Positions 1-8,705 of a DNA stretch of 64,000 nt are shown here, piece by piece (positions within the stretch are counted from its first letter, which is position 1; the number at the start of each line of letters is the position of its first letter). The position numbers and the translations under genes were made by a program. This stretch comes from Paenibacillus macerans. GTDB lineage: Bacteria > Bacillota > Bacilli > Paenibacillales > Paenibacillaceae. The stretch is from NCBI RefSeq assembly GCF_023715465.1, contig NZ_JAMBOE010000009.1, forward strand, positions 62,001 to 126,000, given 5' to 3'. Under the pieces are notes generated by a model that worked only from the letters and a program-made list of their open reading frames with translations, was not told the origin of the DNA and made no database searches.

Positions 1-1
1 G

Positions 2-175
2 GTTTGGATTCAAGCCGAACGGGAAGGGATTTTCTCCGACAATTACTTTGATTTGATGCCGGGCGTGCCGGTGACGGTGGAGTTCCGCTTGCGCGGCTCC
101 GCCGCGGATGACGAGGCGTTTATCCCGGGAGCTCCCGGGGAAATCCGAGTCCGGTCCATGGCCGATTTTGTGTAG
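2..175 (+). CDS. 3' end of a GH2 beta-mannosidase-like protein (partial)
   Basis: Only the last 57 codons are in the window; the gene begins upstream. The frame reads VWIQAEREGIFSDNYFDLMP near its start and ends at a TAG. The 'FSDNYFDLMPG' signature followed by 'VTVEF' is what I know from the C-terminal Ig-like domain of GH2 beta-mannosidases, which remove beta-1,4-linked mannose from oligosaccharides. No catalytic residues are visible because that domain lies outside the window. The mannosidase call fits the mannoside locus further right, but the two are about 25 kb apart and need not be co-regulated. Another GH2 enzyme is the main alternative. Confidence 0.6.
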   Translation, partial: VWIQAEREGIFSDNYFDLMPGVPVTVEFRLRGSAADDEAFIPGAPGEIRVRSMADFV

Positions 176-202
176 ATTGAATTTATTTTCAATTTATGGA
201 AG

Positions 203-231
203 TTCGATTCTCGATTTTACCGTGCTATAAT
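203..231 (+). promoter_or_regulatory. Candidate sigma-A promoter with extended -10
   Basis: A perfect TATAAT at 226-231 is preceded by TG at 223-224, giving an extended -10 (TGCTATAAT). The -35 hexamer 17 bp upstream (TTCGAT, 203-208) is weak, as expected for an extended -10 promoter. It sits about 55 bp upstream of the sulfatase gene start. Confidence 0.55.
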
Positions 232-286
232 AAACAGATAAAAAACCGTGTTTTTTGTAAAAACGGAATAAAATCGAGGTAAAAAG

Positions 287-2245
287 ATGGGAAACATATT
301 TACATCCAGTCGCTACAAAATCGTTGGAACGTTTGTGCTGATCGGCGTGAAATTGCTGTTGCTGCGGTACTTTTTTTACGGCGGCTTCCATCTGGCGGGT
401 TTGCCCGGCGAACTGCTGTCGGTGCTGGCGCTCCTCTGCCTGGTGGAACTGGTGACGCCGGCCAAGGGCAAATGGTGGACATTCTTTGGCTTTAATTTTG
501 TCCTGTCGTTCATTCTGTTTGCCGCCACAGTGTATTTCGCCTACTTCGGGACTGTGCCGACCTATAAGGTGCTTAGCGGACTGGGCCAGGTACCCGAGGT
601 GAAAGCAAGCATCGGCACTTTGCTCCGGCCGGAGCAGTTCCTGTACTTCGCCGATCTGGCGGTGCTGGTCTTGGTCAAAATCATCGGGTTTGTCCGCCGC
701 GGCGGTACGTCCCGTGCAGGGCGGTCGCAGGGAACTTTAAGTTTCGGCAGCCGGGCTTCGCGGATAGGGTTGAACTTCCGGACCGATCGTCCGCGAGCAG
801 GGCTGGTTTGGAAGGTGGGCGTCGCGTTTATCCTGATCGCCAGCCTGCTGTTGTCCGGGTTGTACATCCGTGCGGGCAAAGGGATCGATAACGAGCTGGT
901 GCGGGCCGAAAGCGTCGGCTTCCTCAATTTCCAGGTGGATGCGGCTATCCGCGACCAGGAAGAGGAACGGATGATCGCGGCAGGAAATCTGCAGGAGACC
1001 ATCGCCAAAATCCAGCAGCTGCAGAGCACGTACCCTTACCGGGCGGATACGGAGAAAGCGACTCCCGACTTTTTCGGCGCGGCCCAAGGGATGAACCTGA
1101 TCGTCGTGCAGATGGAGTCGTTCCAGAACTTCCCGATCAACCTGAACTTGAACGGGCAGGAGATCACGCCGGTGCTGAACAAGTTGGCTGAGGAAGGGTT
1201 CTATTTCCCGCATGTATTCCAGCAAATCGGGCCGGGCAATACATCGGACGCCGAGTTTATGTCCAACACTTCGATTTATCCGACGGCCGCGGCCGCAATG
1301 TCGACGAGCTTTGGCGACCGCCAGCTGCCGAGTCTGCCGCGTTTGCTGCAGGGGCACGGGTACGTGGCGAATACGTTCCATATCAACAAGGTGACGTTTT
1401 GGGACCGCAACAAGCTGTATCCGGCGCTCCATTTTGACAAGTATTATGACAAGCCGTACTATACGAACGACCATTTTAACGACTTCGGGGCTTCCGACGA
1501 GGAGATGTACCGGGTTGGCGTGGAGAAGCTGACGGAAATCAAGGCGCAGTCCAAGCCGTTTTACGCCCAGTTTGTGACGACGTCCAGCCATTCTCCGTTT
1601 GTCGTGCCGAAGGACCGCCAGCATATCCAGCTTCCCGCCGGCATGGAGGGGACGATGCTGGGCAACTACATTCAGGCCGTCAACTACACCGATTATGCGA
1701 TCGGGACGTTGATCGACCGTTTGAAGCAGGCCGGTATGTGGGACAATACGATGCTGGTGTTTTACGGGGATCATTTTGGTTTACAGCCAAATGACGTCAG
1801 CGCCGAGGAAATCCGCGAAAAGCTCGGAATCGCTTATGACGAAAGGATTAGCCGCTTCAACATCCCGCTGATCGTTCATGTTCCCGAAGCGAAGAGCGGG
1901 CAGGTTGTGGAGCGTACCGGGGGCCAGGTCGATATCCTGCCGACGATCGCTAATCTGCTTGGCGTTTCGCTGGCCGACGAAGGCTTTACCGCCCTGGGCC
2001 AGGATCTGCTCAACATCGACCGGAACGTGATCGGCATGCGCTATTATTTGCCGACCGGATCGTTTTTCAACGATGAGGTGATGTTTGTGCCTGGCCAAGG
2101 CTTCGATGACGGTACAGCCGTGTCGCTGAAGACGCTGCAGCCAGTGACCGATATCTCGCCTTACCGCGGCGACTACGATTATGTCACGGAGCTGATGAAG
2201 CTCTCGGATGAATACGTGAAGCTGCTTCCCAAGCGGGGGCAGTAA
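287..2245 (+). CDS. LTA synthase family membrane sulfatase
   Basis: This is a 652-residue polytopic membrane protein of the LtaS/alkaline-phosphatase-like superfamily. These enzymes transfer glycerol phosphate from phosphatidylglycerol onto lipoteichoic acid or its primer on the outer face of the membrane. The N-terminal ~210 residues hold several hydrophobic segments, and the rest is the extracellular catalytic domain. Known LtaS positions are conserved: E277 in 'MESFQ', the catalytic threonine T319 in 'GNTSDAE', R374 in 'WDR', H435 in 'SSHSPF', and D495-H496 in 'YGDHFG'. Length is normal for the family. The ATG at 287 follows a GAGGT ribosome site. Paenibacilli usually carry several paralogues, so primase versus polymerase role cannot be told. 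The gene appears monocistronic, ending in a hairpin. Confidence 0.9.
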   Translation: MGNIFTSSRYKIVGTFVLIGVKLLLLRYFFYGGFHLAGLPGELLSVLALLCLVELVTPAKGKWWTFFGFNFVLSFILFAATVYFAYFGTVPTYKVLSGLGQVPEVKASIGTLLRPEQFLYFADLAVLVLVKIIGFVRRGGTSRAGRSQGTLSFGSRASRIGLNFRTDRPRAGLVWKVGVAFILIASLLLSGLYIRAGKGIDNELVRAESVGFLNFQVDAAIRDQEEERMIAAGNLQETIAKIQQLQSTYPYRADTEKATPDFFGAAQGMNLIVVQMESFQNFPINLNLNGQEITPVLNKLAEEGFYFPHVFQQIGPGNTSDAEFMSNTSIYPTAAAAMSTSFGDRQLPSLPRLLQGHGYVANTFHINKVTFWDRNKLYPALHFDKYYDKPYYTNDHFNDFGASDEEMYRVGVEKLTEIKAQSKPFYAQFVTTSSHSPFVVPKDRQHIQLPAGMEGTMLGNYIQAVNYTDYAIGTLIDRLKQAGMWDNTMLVFYGDHFGLQPNDVSAEEIREKLGIAYDERISRFNIPLIVHVPEAKSGQVVERTGGQVDILPTIANLLGVSLADEGFTALGQDLLNIDRNVIGMRYYLPTGSFFNDEVMFVPGQGFDDGTAVSLKTLQPVTDISPYRGDYDYVTELMKLSDEYVKLLPKRGQ

Positions 2246-2252
2246 GGTGCAA

Positions 2253-2282
2253 ACAGCCCTGAGGCATATGCCTCAGGGCTGT
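2253..2282 (+). terminator. Hairpin after LTA synthase gene
   Basis: A perfect 14-bp inverted repeat (ACAGCCCTGAGGCA / TGCCTCAGGGCTGT) with only TA between the arms begins 7 bp after the stop. There is no U-tract, so it may act as an RNA stabiliser or weak terminator. Confidence 0.6.
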
Positions 2283-2300
2283 CCTGTAAAAGCTGACCGT

Positions 2301-2549
2301 AAATCTAACGGTTGTAGTTGCGGCTATTTTCGGAAAAAAGACCTTTTCTAAATTCTAACGGTTGTGAACGCCGTTATTTGCCTTAATCTAGGCAAAAATA
2401 GCCGGATTTCAGTGAAATAGGCGCCATGGCAACCGTTAGAATTTGAAATCAACGTTTTTGGAACAAATAACGTTTGTGGCATCCGTTAGAAAATTTGTGT
2501 GGCTAGAAAATGTATCTTTGTCAGATCGGATTTGATGCAACGCTAGTGC
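2301..2549 (+). repeat. Intergenic repeat family A, copy 1
   Basis: About 250 bp that aligns end to end with 24056-24313. It starts with TAACGGTTGT, contains a second TAACGGTTGT..GCCGTTATTTG block, then two inverted counterparts ending in ACCGTTA and TCCGTTA, and finishes at GCAACGCTAGTGC. It therefore holds four motif copies in alternating orientation. It contains no credible coding sequence. Confidence 0.8.
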
Positions 2550-2699
2550 ATAACCGCTTAATTTTGACGAAATGACGAAATAAGGTACTTCGGTCCGTTA
2601 GCCCGCCCCAGGTACTTCGAATCGTTTTGTCCAACAACTGTCGAGCCCCTGGGCAACACCTGGGCAACACCCGTCTAGCCCCGATTCCGGTTTTGACCC

Positions 2700-2912
2700 T
2701 CAAAATAAGCACAAAAAAGGGCGCTATTTCCTGCGGTTTTGAGGTTCTGCACACAATAGGGGAAAATTATTCCGTTATTTTCATGGCGGGTAAGGCCATT
2801 TGCCGGTTATTCGCTCCGATAGAGAAAATAAGAACAAAAAATTCCACTATTGCCGTCAGCGCGCACCCAATCGCCGAAATAGGGGCAAAAAGTTCCTCTA
2901 TTATCCTCGGAT
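2700..2912 (-). repeat. Intergenic repeat family D, copy 1 (divergent, inverted)
   Basis: Read on the minus strand this contains AATAGTGGAATTTTTTGTTC followed by TTATTTTC, matching the core of the family D copies at 31920, 50006 and 56497. It is the most diverged of five copies. The rest of the interval 2550-2977 holds no recognisable gene. Confidence 0.65.
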
Positions 2913-2977
2913 GGGTTTAGACAGGGAGGGGCTTCAGACGATGGATTAAACGGTGCGCCGCCCCGCCAAAGTCACGG

Positions 2978-3388
2978 TTAAGTCAATATCCTGTACTTGC
3001 TATGCACGCTGCCCGAGATGAGCTCGGGGAGTTCCCGGATCTGCAGTTCGTACGCTTCCTGCGTCAGGCTCCCCTGCTCCAGCCGCTGCCGCAGCTGCTC
3101 CTGCATTTCCTTGACTTGCAGGTCGATGACGCTGTCCGCGTCCTGGCCATGGGCTTCGGCGATATCGGCCAGCGACCGGCCTTCAAGCAGGGCATCGTAG
3201 ATCTCCTTGTCCGAAGAGCCGAGTACATCGTTCAATTCATTCTGAGGGCTCAGCGTTGCGGTGCTAAGACTGGACGCCTTGGAGGCTTGAGCCGCATAAG
3301 CGATGCTGGCCAGGTAACCGGACAAGCTTGGGGTGATGGTAATGACAACGGCCATGGTGCCGACGATGACGACTTTTTTCAGTTTCAT
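2978..3388 (-). CDS. Small secreted protein with DUF2680-like C-terminal region
   Basis: 136 residues when started at the ATG ending at 3388, which has a GGAGAGGA ribosome site 8 bp upstream. An in-frame start 27 codons earlier has no ribosome site and would precede the signal peptide. Residues 1-33 form a typical signal peptide: MKLKK, a hydrophobic stretch, then 'AYAA'. The mature part contains 'LLEGRSLADIAEAHGQD', a stretch of charged helix, and 'LTQEAYELQIRELPELI'. This resembles the DUF2680 pattern seen in small exported proteins of Bacillota. Function is unknown. It is divergent from the MOSC gene. Confidence 0.7.
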   Translation of the reverse strand: MKLKKVVIVGTMAVVITITPSLSGYLASIAYAAQASKASSLSTATLSPQNELNDVLGSSDKEIYDALLEGRSLADIAEAHGQDADSVIDLQVKEMQEQLRQRLEQGSLTQEAYELQIRELPELISGSVHSKYRILT

Positions 3389-3612
3389 ATGAGAGATCCT
3401 CTCCGATCGGGTAGTTGGATTGCTGTTTGAATTTGTCATAACTATTATTATTACGAATAAGCCCTTCAAGAAGTTTCAGCTACTTTTCCAGATTCAGGGT
3501 GGTGTTGGTGCAAGAGTAGTCGGTATAATGGGTTTCATGAGCTGTCCGGACAGAGGGCAAACGGCAGGGGGAAAGCGGATTTATTTTCAAAACAGGAGGG
3601 AATGGTGCGGTT

Positions 3613-4269
3613 ATGACGGAACAAATGATGGTCCGGTCGATCAATGTGGGAAGACCGGTGCAGGTGGAGCATCGCGGCAAGGAAATCGCGACAGGGATAT
3701 ACAAAACCCCGATTTCCGGTCCGCTGTATCTGTCGGCGGTGAATTTTGCGGGGGACGGTCAGGCCGATCTTGTTCATCATGGCGGTACGGATAAAGCCGT
3801 TTGCGTTTATCCTTTCGAAAGATACGCATATTGGGAGCGAGAGCTAGGGAAAACGCTGACTTTCGGCGCTTTTGGCGAAAATTTAACGACGGAAGGGATG
3901 CTGGAGGACGACATTTGCATCGGGGATATGTTCCGGCTGGGCGAGGCGGTCGTGCAGGTCAGCCAGCCGAGACAGCCATGCTTCAAATTGGGCGTCAAAC
4001 ATGGAATGCCCGAGCTCCCCTTGAAAGTCCAGCAGACCGGTTATACCGGCTACTACTTTCGGGTGGTACAGGAGGGACAGGTCGTTCCCGGCGATTCGCT
4101 GATATTGATCGAAAGGCATCCTGCGGGCGTGACGCTGTCTTTTGCCAATCGGATCATGTTTTTGGACAAAGAAAATGCCGATGGTCTGAAGCGCATTTTG
4201 GAGGTGGACGCACTATCGGCCAGCTGGCGCGAGACATTGACCGCCCGGCTTCAGCGGGCAGAAGCCTAG
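3613..4269 (+). CDS. MOSC domain protein (YiiM/YflK-like)
   Basis: 218 residues with the complete MOSC beta-barrel fold signature: 'HHGGTDKAV' (55-63), 'GAFGENL' (85-91) and 'QPRQPCFKLG' (118-127) containing the conserved cysteine C123. MOSC proteins bind a molybdenum-sulfur cofactor. The stand-alone YiiM-type reduces N-hydroxylated bases and thereby detoxifies hydroxylaminopurine; that role is inferred here by family. AGGAGGG lies 12 bp before the ATG, slightly long. An isolated TATAAT at 3524-3529 may be its -10 element, but no good -35 is seen. It stands alone between the secreted protein and the giant repeat protein. Confidence 0.85.
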   Translation: MTEQMMVRSINVGRPVQVEHRGKEIATGIYKTPISGPLYLSAVNFAGDGQADLVHHGGTDKAVCVYPFERYAYWERELGKTLTFGAFGENLTTEGMLEDDICIGDMFRLGEAVVQVSQPRQPCFKLGVKHGMPELPLKVQQTGYTGYYFRVVQEGQVVPGDSLILIERHPAGVTLSFANRIMFLDKENADGLKRILEVDALSASWRETLTARLQRAEA

Positions 4270-4508
4270 TGAACGGACGGAGCTGAAAAATACATATGCC
4301 GATTAACCGCCGAGGAAGATCCGCTTTCCCTTTTTTGAAAAGGGAGGGTGGATTTTTTGCTTCTTTTAATGCCGGTGAAAAAGGCCCATACCGCCAAAAT
4401 TTTTTTGGGCAAAAACCCAAAAACGGAAACTTTTTTCCGTTCCGGTTCGTCTTTGATTAGTGAGGAATGATTTTCCATATGATGATTAGGAGTTTGGAGG
4501 ATGAGTTC

Positions 4509-7500
4509 GTGAAAAAAATCTGGACTGGAATTTTTGCTGCGATAATAGCGGTTCCGCTGCTGCAACCGCCGCCTGCTCAAGCGGCCAAACCGATCTCCGT
4601 CTATATTGACGGGAGCCGGCTGGCGACAAAACAGGCGCCGATTGCCATTAAAGGCCGGGTAATGCTGCCAATGCGCGCTATTTTCGAAGCGCTGGGCGCA
4701 TCGATCAATTGGAACCAGAAATCGCAAACGGTAACGGCGCAAAAGAACGGAAAGACGATCAAGCTCAAAATCAAAGCAAAAACGGCGACCATCGGCAACA
4801 AAACCGTGAAACTTGATGTTCCGGCGCAAAACTTAAAGGGCACAACGATGGTTCCCGTACGTTTCGTCACCGAGGCGCTGGGTGAAAAAGTGGGTTATAC
4901 CAACAAAACGAAAATCGTCAAAATCACCACGTCGGGCTCCGGCGGAAGTGGCGGCAACGGTGGTAACAGTGGTAACGTCGGAGGCGGCGGCAGCGCTACC
5001 GTGCCGAGCCCGGTAGCCAACGTTTCTGCGCGTGACATCGGGGACAACGGGGACGGCCGCGACTTGGAAGTCCGTTTCTCCAAAGCCTACAACGAATCGA
5101 ATATAGACCATTACCGTGTTCTGATCGTTAAATCGGCCAATTCGTCTCAATTCGGTCTGGCTGCGGCGCGAAACGTGACTTCAGGGAACTATACGACCCT
5201 GTATCCTAACGGTTCGGATCAGGTGCTCACGCTTACGTCCAACTCGCGGGATGTGGACGGTGAGAATATCCGGGAAGACCAATCTTATGTCGCTATCGTA
5301 TTGTCGGTAGGGAAAACGAGCGGCCAAATAGCTATGTCGGGCGCTTCACAGGTCGTTACGCTGCAGCGTGACTCGTCGGCAGCGGCGCCTACGAATGTCA
5401 AAGTCTCCGATATCGGCGATTACGGTGACGGCCGCGATCTGCGCGTCGAGTTTACCCGGGCGCAAAATGAAGGCGACATTGCGAACTACCGTGTGTTCGT
5501 CGTGAAGACTGCGGACGCGAACAAATTTGACCTGAACACGGCAAACAACGTGTCAAGTTCTTATTCAACGGTCGTATACAAGTCCGGGAGCAGCCAAACG
5601 CTTAGCGTGGATCTTACTTCGTCTTCCCGCGACACGTCCGGGGACTATATTAAAAACGGAGCATCGTACACCGTATTTGTGATGTCGGTCAGCAACAATA
5701 CGAGCGTTAAGGCCAACAGGCTGTCGGCGGCATCGTCTTCAATCAGGCTGGATAGCGGCTCCTTGAATTACCCCGTAGTCACCGATGTGGAGGACGTGAA
5801 CGATTATGGGGACGGCCGGGATTTGCAGGTAAGCTTTTCAAAAGTGAACGATGAAGCCAAAATAGGCTCTTACCGGATTTTTGTCGTGAAAAGCAAAAAC
5901 TACAGCGACTTTACCCTGTCGAAGGCGAATAACGTATCGAGCTCCAATTATACCCAGGTCAGCAAAACAGGGTACAACATTAACGATTACCGCTTGTCCT
6001 CCGGCGCCAGGGACGTCGACGGAGATTATATCCGCAATGATGTAACTTACCGAGTGTTCGTCATGGCGGTAGGAAACGGGTCAAATGCCAACGTCCTGTC
6101 CTCGGCATCAAGCTCGATAACGCTGGATAACGGCTACAGCGGAGGCAATAAAGGCAGCGGCAAAAACGGTAAGGTAGATATCGTTTCGAATCTGACGGTC
6201 AGTGACGTGGACGATTATGGGGATGGCCGCGATCTGCGGGTAGAGTTCTCCCGGGCTTCGGATGAGTCGTATATCGACCAATACCGGATTATAGTCGTCA
6301 AATCGTCGAATGCGAGCAGCTTTACTTTGTCCAAGGCGAATGATGTTTCCAGTGGAAACTATACGCGCGTCTACAAGGATGGAAAAACGTTGTCGCAGGT
6401 GCTGAGCTCAAGCGCCCGTGACGTCAATGGGGATCTGATTAAGCAGGATGTAAGTTACAAGGTGTTTGTCCTGTCGGTAGGCAAAAGCGGTTACTCCAAC
6501 GCGCTGTCCTATGCATCCAGCGAGATTACGCTGAAGAATGGCAACAGAGTGGGGGCCGTTTCGAATCTGAAGGTCAGCGATGTGGCGGATAACGGCAACG
6601 GCAGTGACCTGCGCGTCGAGTTTACCCGGGCTTCGGATGAGTCGTACATCGACCAATACCGGATTATGGTTGTCAAATCGTCGAAGGCGGGCAGCTTTAC
6701 TTTGTCCAATGCGAATAACGTTTCCAGCAATAACTATACGCGCGTCTACAAAAATGGGAACACGTTAACAGAAGTACTGGGCGCAAGCGCTCGTGACGTT
6801 GACGGAGATCTGATTAAAGAAGGCGTAAGCTACAAGGTGTTTGTCCTGTCGGTAGGCAAAGGCACTTACTCGGGAACGAACGCGCTGTCGAATGCATCCA
6901 GCGACATTACGCTGACGAAGCAAGTTAACATTGGGGCCGTTTCGAACCTGACAGTAAGCGACGTGGGCGATAATGGCAACGGCAGTGACCTGAAGGTATC
7001 GTTTAACCGGGCCTCGGATGAGTCGTACGTCGATCATTACCGGATTATGGTCGTTAAATCATCGAAGGCGGGCAGCTTTACTTTGTCCAATGCGAATAAC
7101 GTTTCCAGCAATAACTATACGCGTGTCAACAAAGGCGAAAATATGTTAACCAAAGTGTTGGATTCGAACGCTCGTGACGTTGACGGGGATTTGATTAAAG
7201 AAGACGTAAGCTATAAGGTATTCGTCCTGACGGCAGGCAGCGGCAGTTACTCAGGCACAAACGCGCTGTCCGCAGCATCCGGCGAGATCACATTACCCAA
7301 GAAAGTAGCCAATATTGAAGCTGTTTCGAACTTGAAGGTCAGCGATGTGGGAGATAACGGGAACGGCAGTGACCTGAAGGTATCGTTTACCCGGGCATCG
7401 GATGAGTCGTACGTCGATCATTACCGGATTTTGGTCGTCAAATCATCGAAGGCGGGCAGCTTTACTTTGTCTAAGGCGAATGACGTTTCCAGCAATAACT

Positions 7501-8468
7501 ATACGCGTGTCATCAAAGGCGGAGATACACCGACGGAAGAACTGAGCGCAAGCGCCCGTGACGTTGACGGGGATTTGATTAAAGAAGACGTAAGCTATAA
7601 TGTGTTCGTCCTGACGGCAGGTAGCGGCAATTACTCGGGCCCGAACGCCTTGTCTTCACCATCCAGCGCGATTACATTGAAGACTGAAGTTAAAATCATA
7701 GAGGCCGTGGCCGGATTGCACTTCGACATCATCGGGAATAAGGGCACAGTTAACGATATTTCCGTTGGATTCAATAAGCTGAACGACGAAAGCAATGTAG
7801 CGGAATACCGGATTATGGTCGTGCCGGCAGCCAAAGCCGCGAACTTTAAAGTGGCGAATGCCAACGACGTAACGCTTGCGGACAATTACACCCAGGTAAA
7901 ACCGAACGGGTCCAATGTCCAGCTCACACTGCAGAAAGACAAAGACGCATTCGGCGATCCGATCAAAGCAGGGACGAATTATCAGTTGTTCGTGCTTACG
8001 GTAACGAAAGCGGGCTCCGGATACGAAAATGCTTTGTCCACCGCTTCAAATCAATTTACGTTACCAGCGAGTCCGGAGGAGGTAACGGTTCCGAAAGTAA
8101 CCCAAGCGTCGGTGCAATCCGATGCTTCCGGGATATCGGTGAGCTTCACTGCGCCAGACGCTGAATATATCGCTTCCTACGTTATTTTCGCCGTTCCATC
8201 CGGCGGTTCCATCGATGTTCAGGAAGCTCAGAAATCTCCAGAAAAAGGCGTTGCGGTACCTAAAGCAGGGCCGCTTGCCAACATTAAGCTTACTAAGGAT
8301 TTCGCAGGTCAAGCGATTAACAGTCAGTCAGCCTACGGCATCTATATTTTGTCGGTACCGGATATGACAAATGCGAAGCAATATAATTTGTCCGCATCTT
8401 TTGCCTATCCGAAGGTCCAGGCAGCCCAGCCTGCGAGAGCGGCGAAGCCGACTCCGCAAAAGAAGTGA
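4509..8468 (+). CDS. Giant secreted protein: Cu-amine-oxidase-like N-domain plus nine Asp-rich repeats
   Basis: 1319 residues from the GTG at 4509, which has GGAGG 8 bp upstream; the in-frame ATG at 4467 lacks a good site and would spoil the signal peptide. Residues 1-27 are a signal peptide ending 'PPPAQA'. Residues ~28-135 are a copper-amine-oxidase N-terminal-like domain ('LPMRAIFEALGA', 'VPVRFVTEALG'), common in Paenibacillus surface proteins. A Gly/Ser/Asn linker follows. Residues ~165-1305 are nine units of ~125 residues that look like fibronectin-III-type beta sandwiches. Most units carry 'DxGDGRDLxVxF' (or NGNGSDL) near the start and 'ARDVDGDLIKE' near the end, both plausible calcium-binding loops. 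Units 4-7 are nearly identical. The C-terminus is Ala/Pro/Lys-rich. There is no sortase motif or SLH domain. A cell-surface or matrix protein is the inference; no enzyme domain is seen. Confidence 0.8.
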   Translation: MKKIWTGIFAAIIAVPLLQPPPAQAAKPISVYIDGSRLATKQAPIAIKGRVMLPMRAIFEALGASINWNQKSQTVTAQKNGKTIKLKIKAKTATIGNKTVKLDVPAQNLKGTTMVPVRFVTEALGEKVGYTNKTKIVKITTSGSGGSGGNGGNSGNVGGGGSATVPSPVANVSARDIGDNGDGRDLEVRFSKAYNESNIDHYRVLIVKSANSSQFGLAAARNVTSGNYTTLYPNGSDQVLTLTSNSRDVDGENIREDQSYVAIVLSVGKTSGQIAMSGASQVVTLQRDSSAAAPTNVKVSDIGDYGDGRDLRVEFTRAQNEGDIANYRVFVVKTADANKFDLNTANNVSSSYSTVVYKSGSSQTLSVDLTSSSRDTSGDYIKNGASYTVFVMSVSNNTSVKANRLSAASSSIRLDSGSLNYPVVTDVEDVNDYGDGRDLQVSFSKVNDEAKIGSYRIFVVKSKNYSDFTLSKANNVSSSNYTQVSKTGYNINDYRLSSGARDVDGDYIRNDVTYRVFVMAVGNGSNANVLSSASSSITLDNGYSGGNKGSGKNGKVDIVSNLTVSDVDDYGDGRDLRVEFSRASDESYIDQYRIIVVKSSNASSFTLSKANDVSSGNYTRVYKDGKTLSQVLSSSARDVNGDLIKQDVSYKVFVLSVGKSGYSNALSYASSEITLKNGNRVGAVSNLKVSDVADNGNGSDLRVEFTRASDESYIDQYRIMVVKSSKAGSFTLSNANNVSSNNYTRVYKNGNTLTEVLGASARDVDGDLIKEGVSYKVFVLSVGKGTYSGTNALSNASSDITLTKQVNIGAVSNLTVSDVGDNGNGSDLKVSFNRASDESYVDHYRIMVVKSSKAGSFTLSNANNVSSNNYTRVNKGENMLTKVLDSNARDVDGDLIKEDVSYKVFVLTAGSGSYSGTNALSAASGEITLPKKVANIEAVSNLKVSDVGDNGNGSDLKVSFTRASDESYVDHYRILVVKSSKAGSFTLSKANDVSSNNYTRVIKGGDTPTEELSASARDVDGDLIKEDVSYNVFVLTAGSGNYSGPNALSSPSSAITLKTEVKIIEAVAGLHFDIIGNKGTVNDISVGFNKLNDESNVAEYRIMVVPAAKAANFKVANANDVTLADNYTQVKPNGSNVQLTLQKDKDAFGDPIKAGTNYQLFVLTVTKAGSGYENALSTASNQFTLPASPEEVTVPKVTQASVQSDASGISVSFTAPDAEYIASYVIFAVPSGGSIDVQEAQKSPEKGVAVPKAGPLANIKLTKDFAGQAINSQSAYGIYILSVPDMTNAKQYNLSASFAYPKVQAAQPARAAKPTPQKK
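6176..7692 (+). repeat. Near-identical ~380-bp tandem repeats inside the giant protein gene
   Basis: The sequence GATGAGTCGT recurs at 6261, 6636, 7017 and 7401, spaced 375, 381 and 384 bp. Surrounding sequence such as AAGGCGGGCAGCTTTACTTT is also repeated almost exactly. These four units (4-7) are much more alike than units 1-3, 8 and 9, pointing to recent duplication or gene conversion. Confidence 0.85.
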
Positions 8469-8496
8469 TGCCTTACCAGGCGGCATAATAAACAAG

Positions 8497-8532
8497 ACGA
8501 AGAGCGGCCCAATATTTTGGGCCGCTCTTCGT
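8497..8532 (+). terminator. Strong hairpin after giant protein gene
   Basis: A perfect 16-bp stem (ACGAAGAGCGGCCCAA / TTGGGCCGCTCTTCGT) with a TATT loop. There is no following U-tract. Confidence 0.65.
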
Positions 8533-8568
8533 GCGTTGGATTAAACTTACGGAATTTGCGGCAACCGT

Positions 8569-8598
8569 TTGACATTCTTTTCAAATTTTATGTACCCT
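8569..8598 (+). promoter_or_regulatory. Candidate promoter for phosphotransferase operon
   Basis: A perfect TTGACA at 8569-8574 is followed after 18 bp by TACCCT (8593-8598), a poor -10. The consensus -35 position just after the previous gene's hairpin makes it plausible. Confidence 0.35.
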
Positions 8599-8705
8599 AG
8601 TAAGAAAAACATCTATCGCTATCCATTCAAAGAAGACAGACCGCGTTCTGCGATAGTTTGCGATATGTATTTTAAGGAAACGCAGGGAAAAGAAACGGGA
8701 GCCGC

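Noticed and set aside
2521..2920. Small frames of 77 and 97 residues in the gap after the LTA synthase gene
   Set aside because: They run through repeat families A and D with no ribosome sites.
3505..3529. Promoter for the MOSC gene (TTGGTG..TATAAT)
   Set aside because: The hexamers are only 13 bp apart and there is no extended -10; the TATAAT alone is not enough to call.
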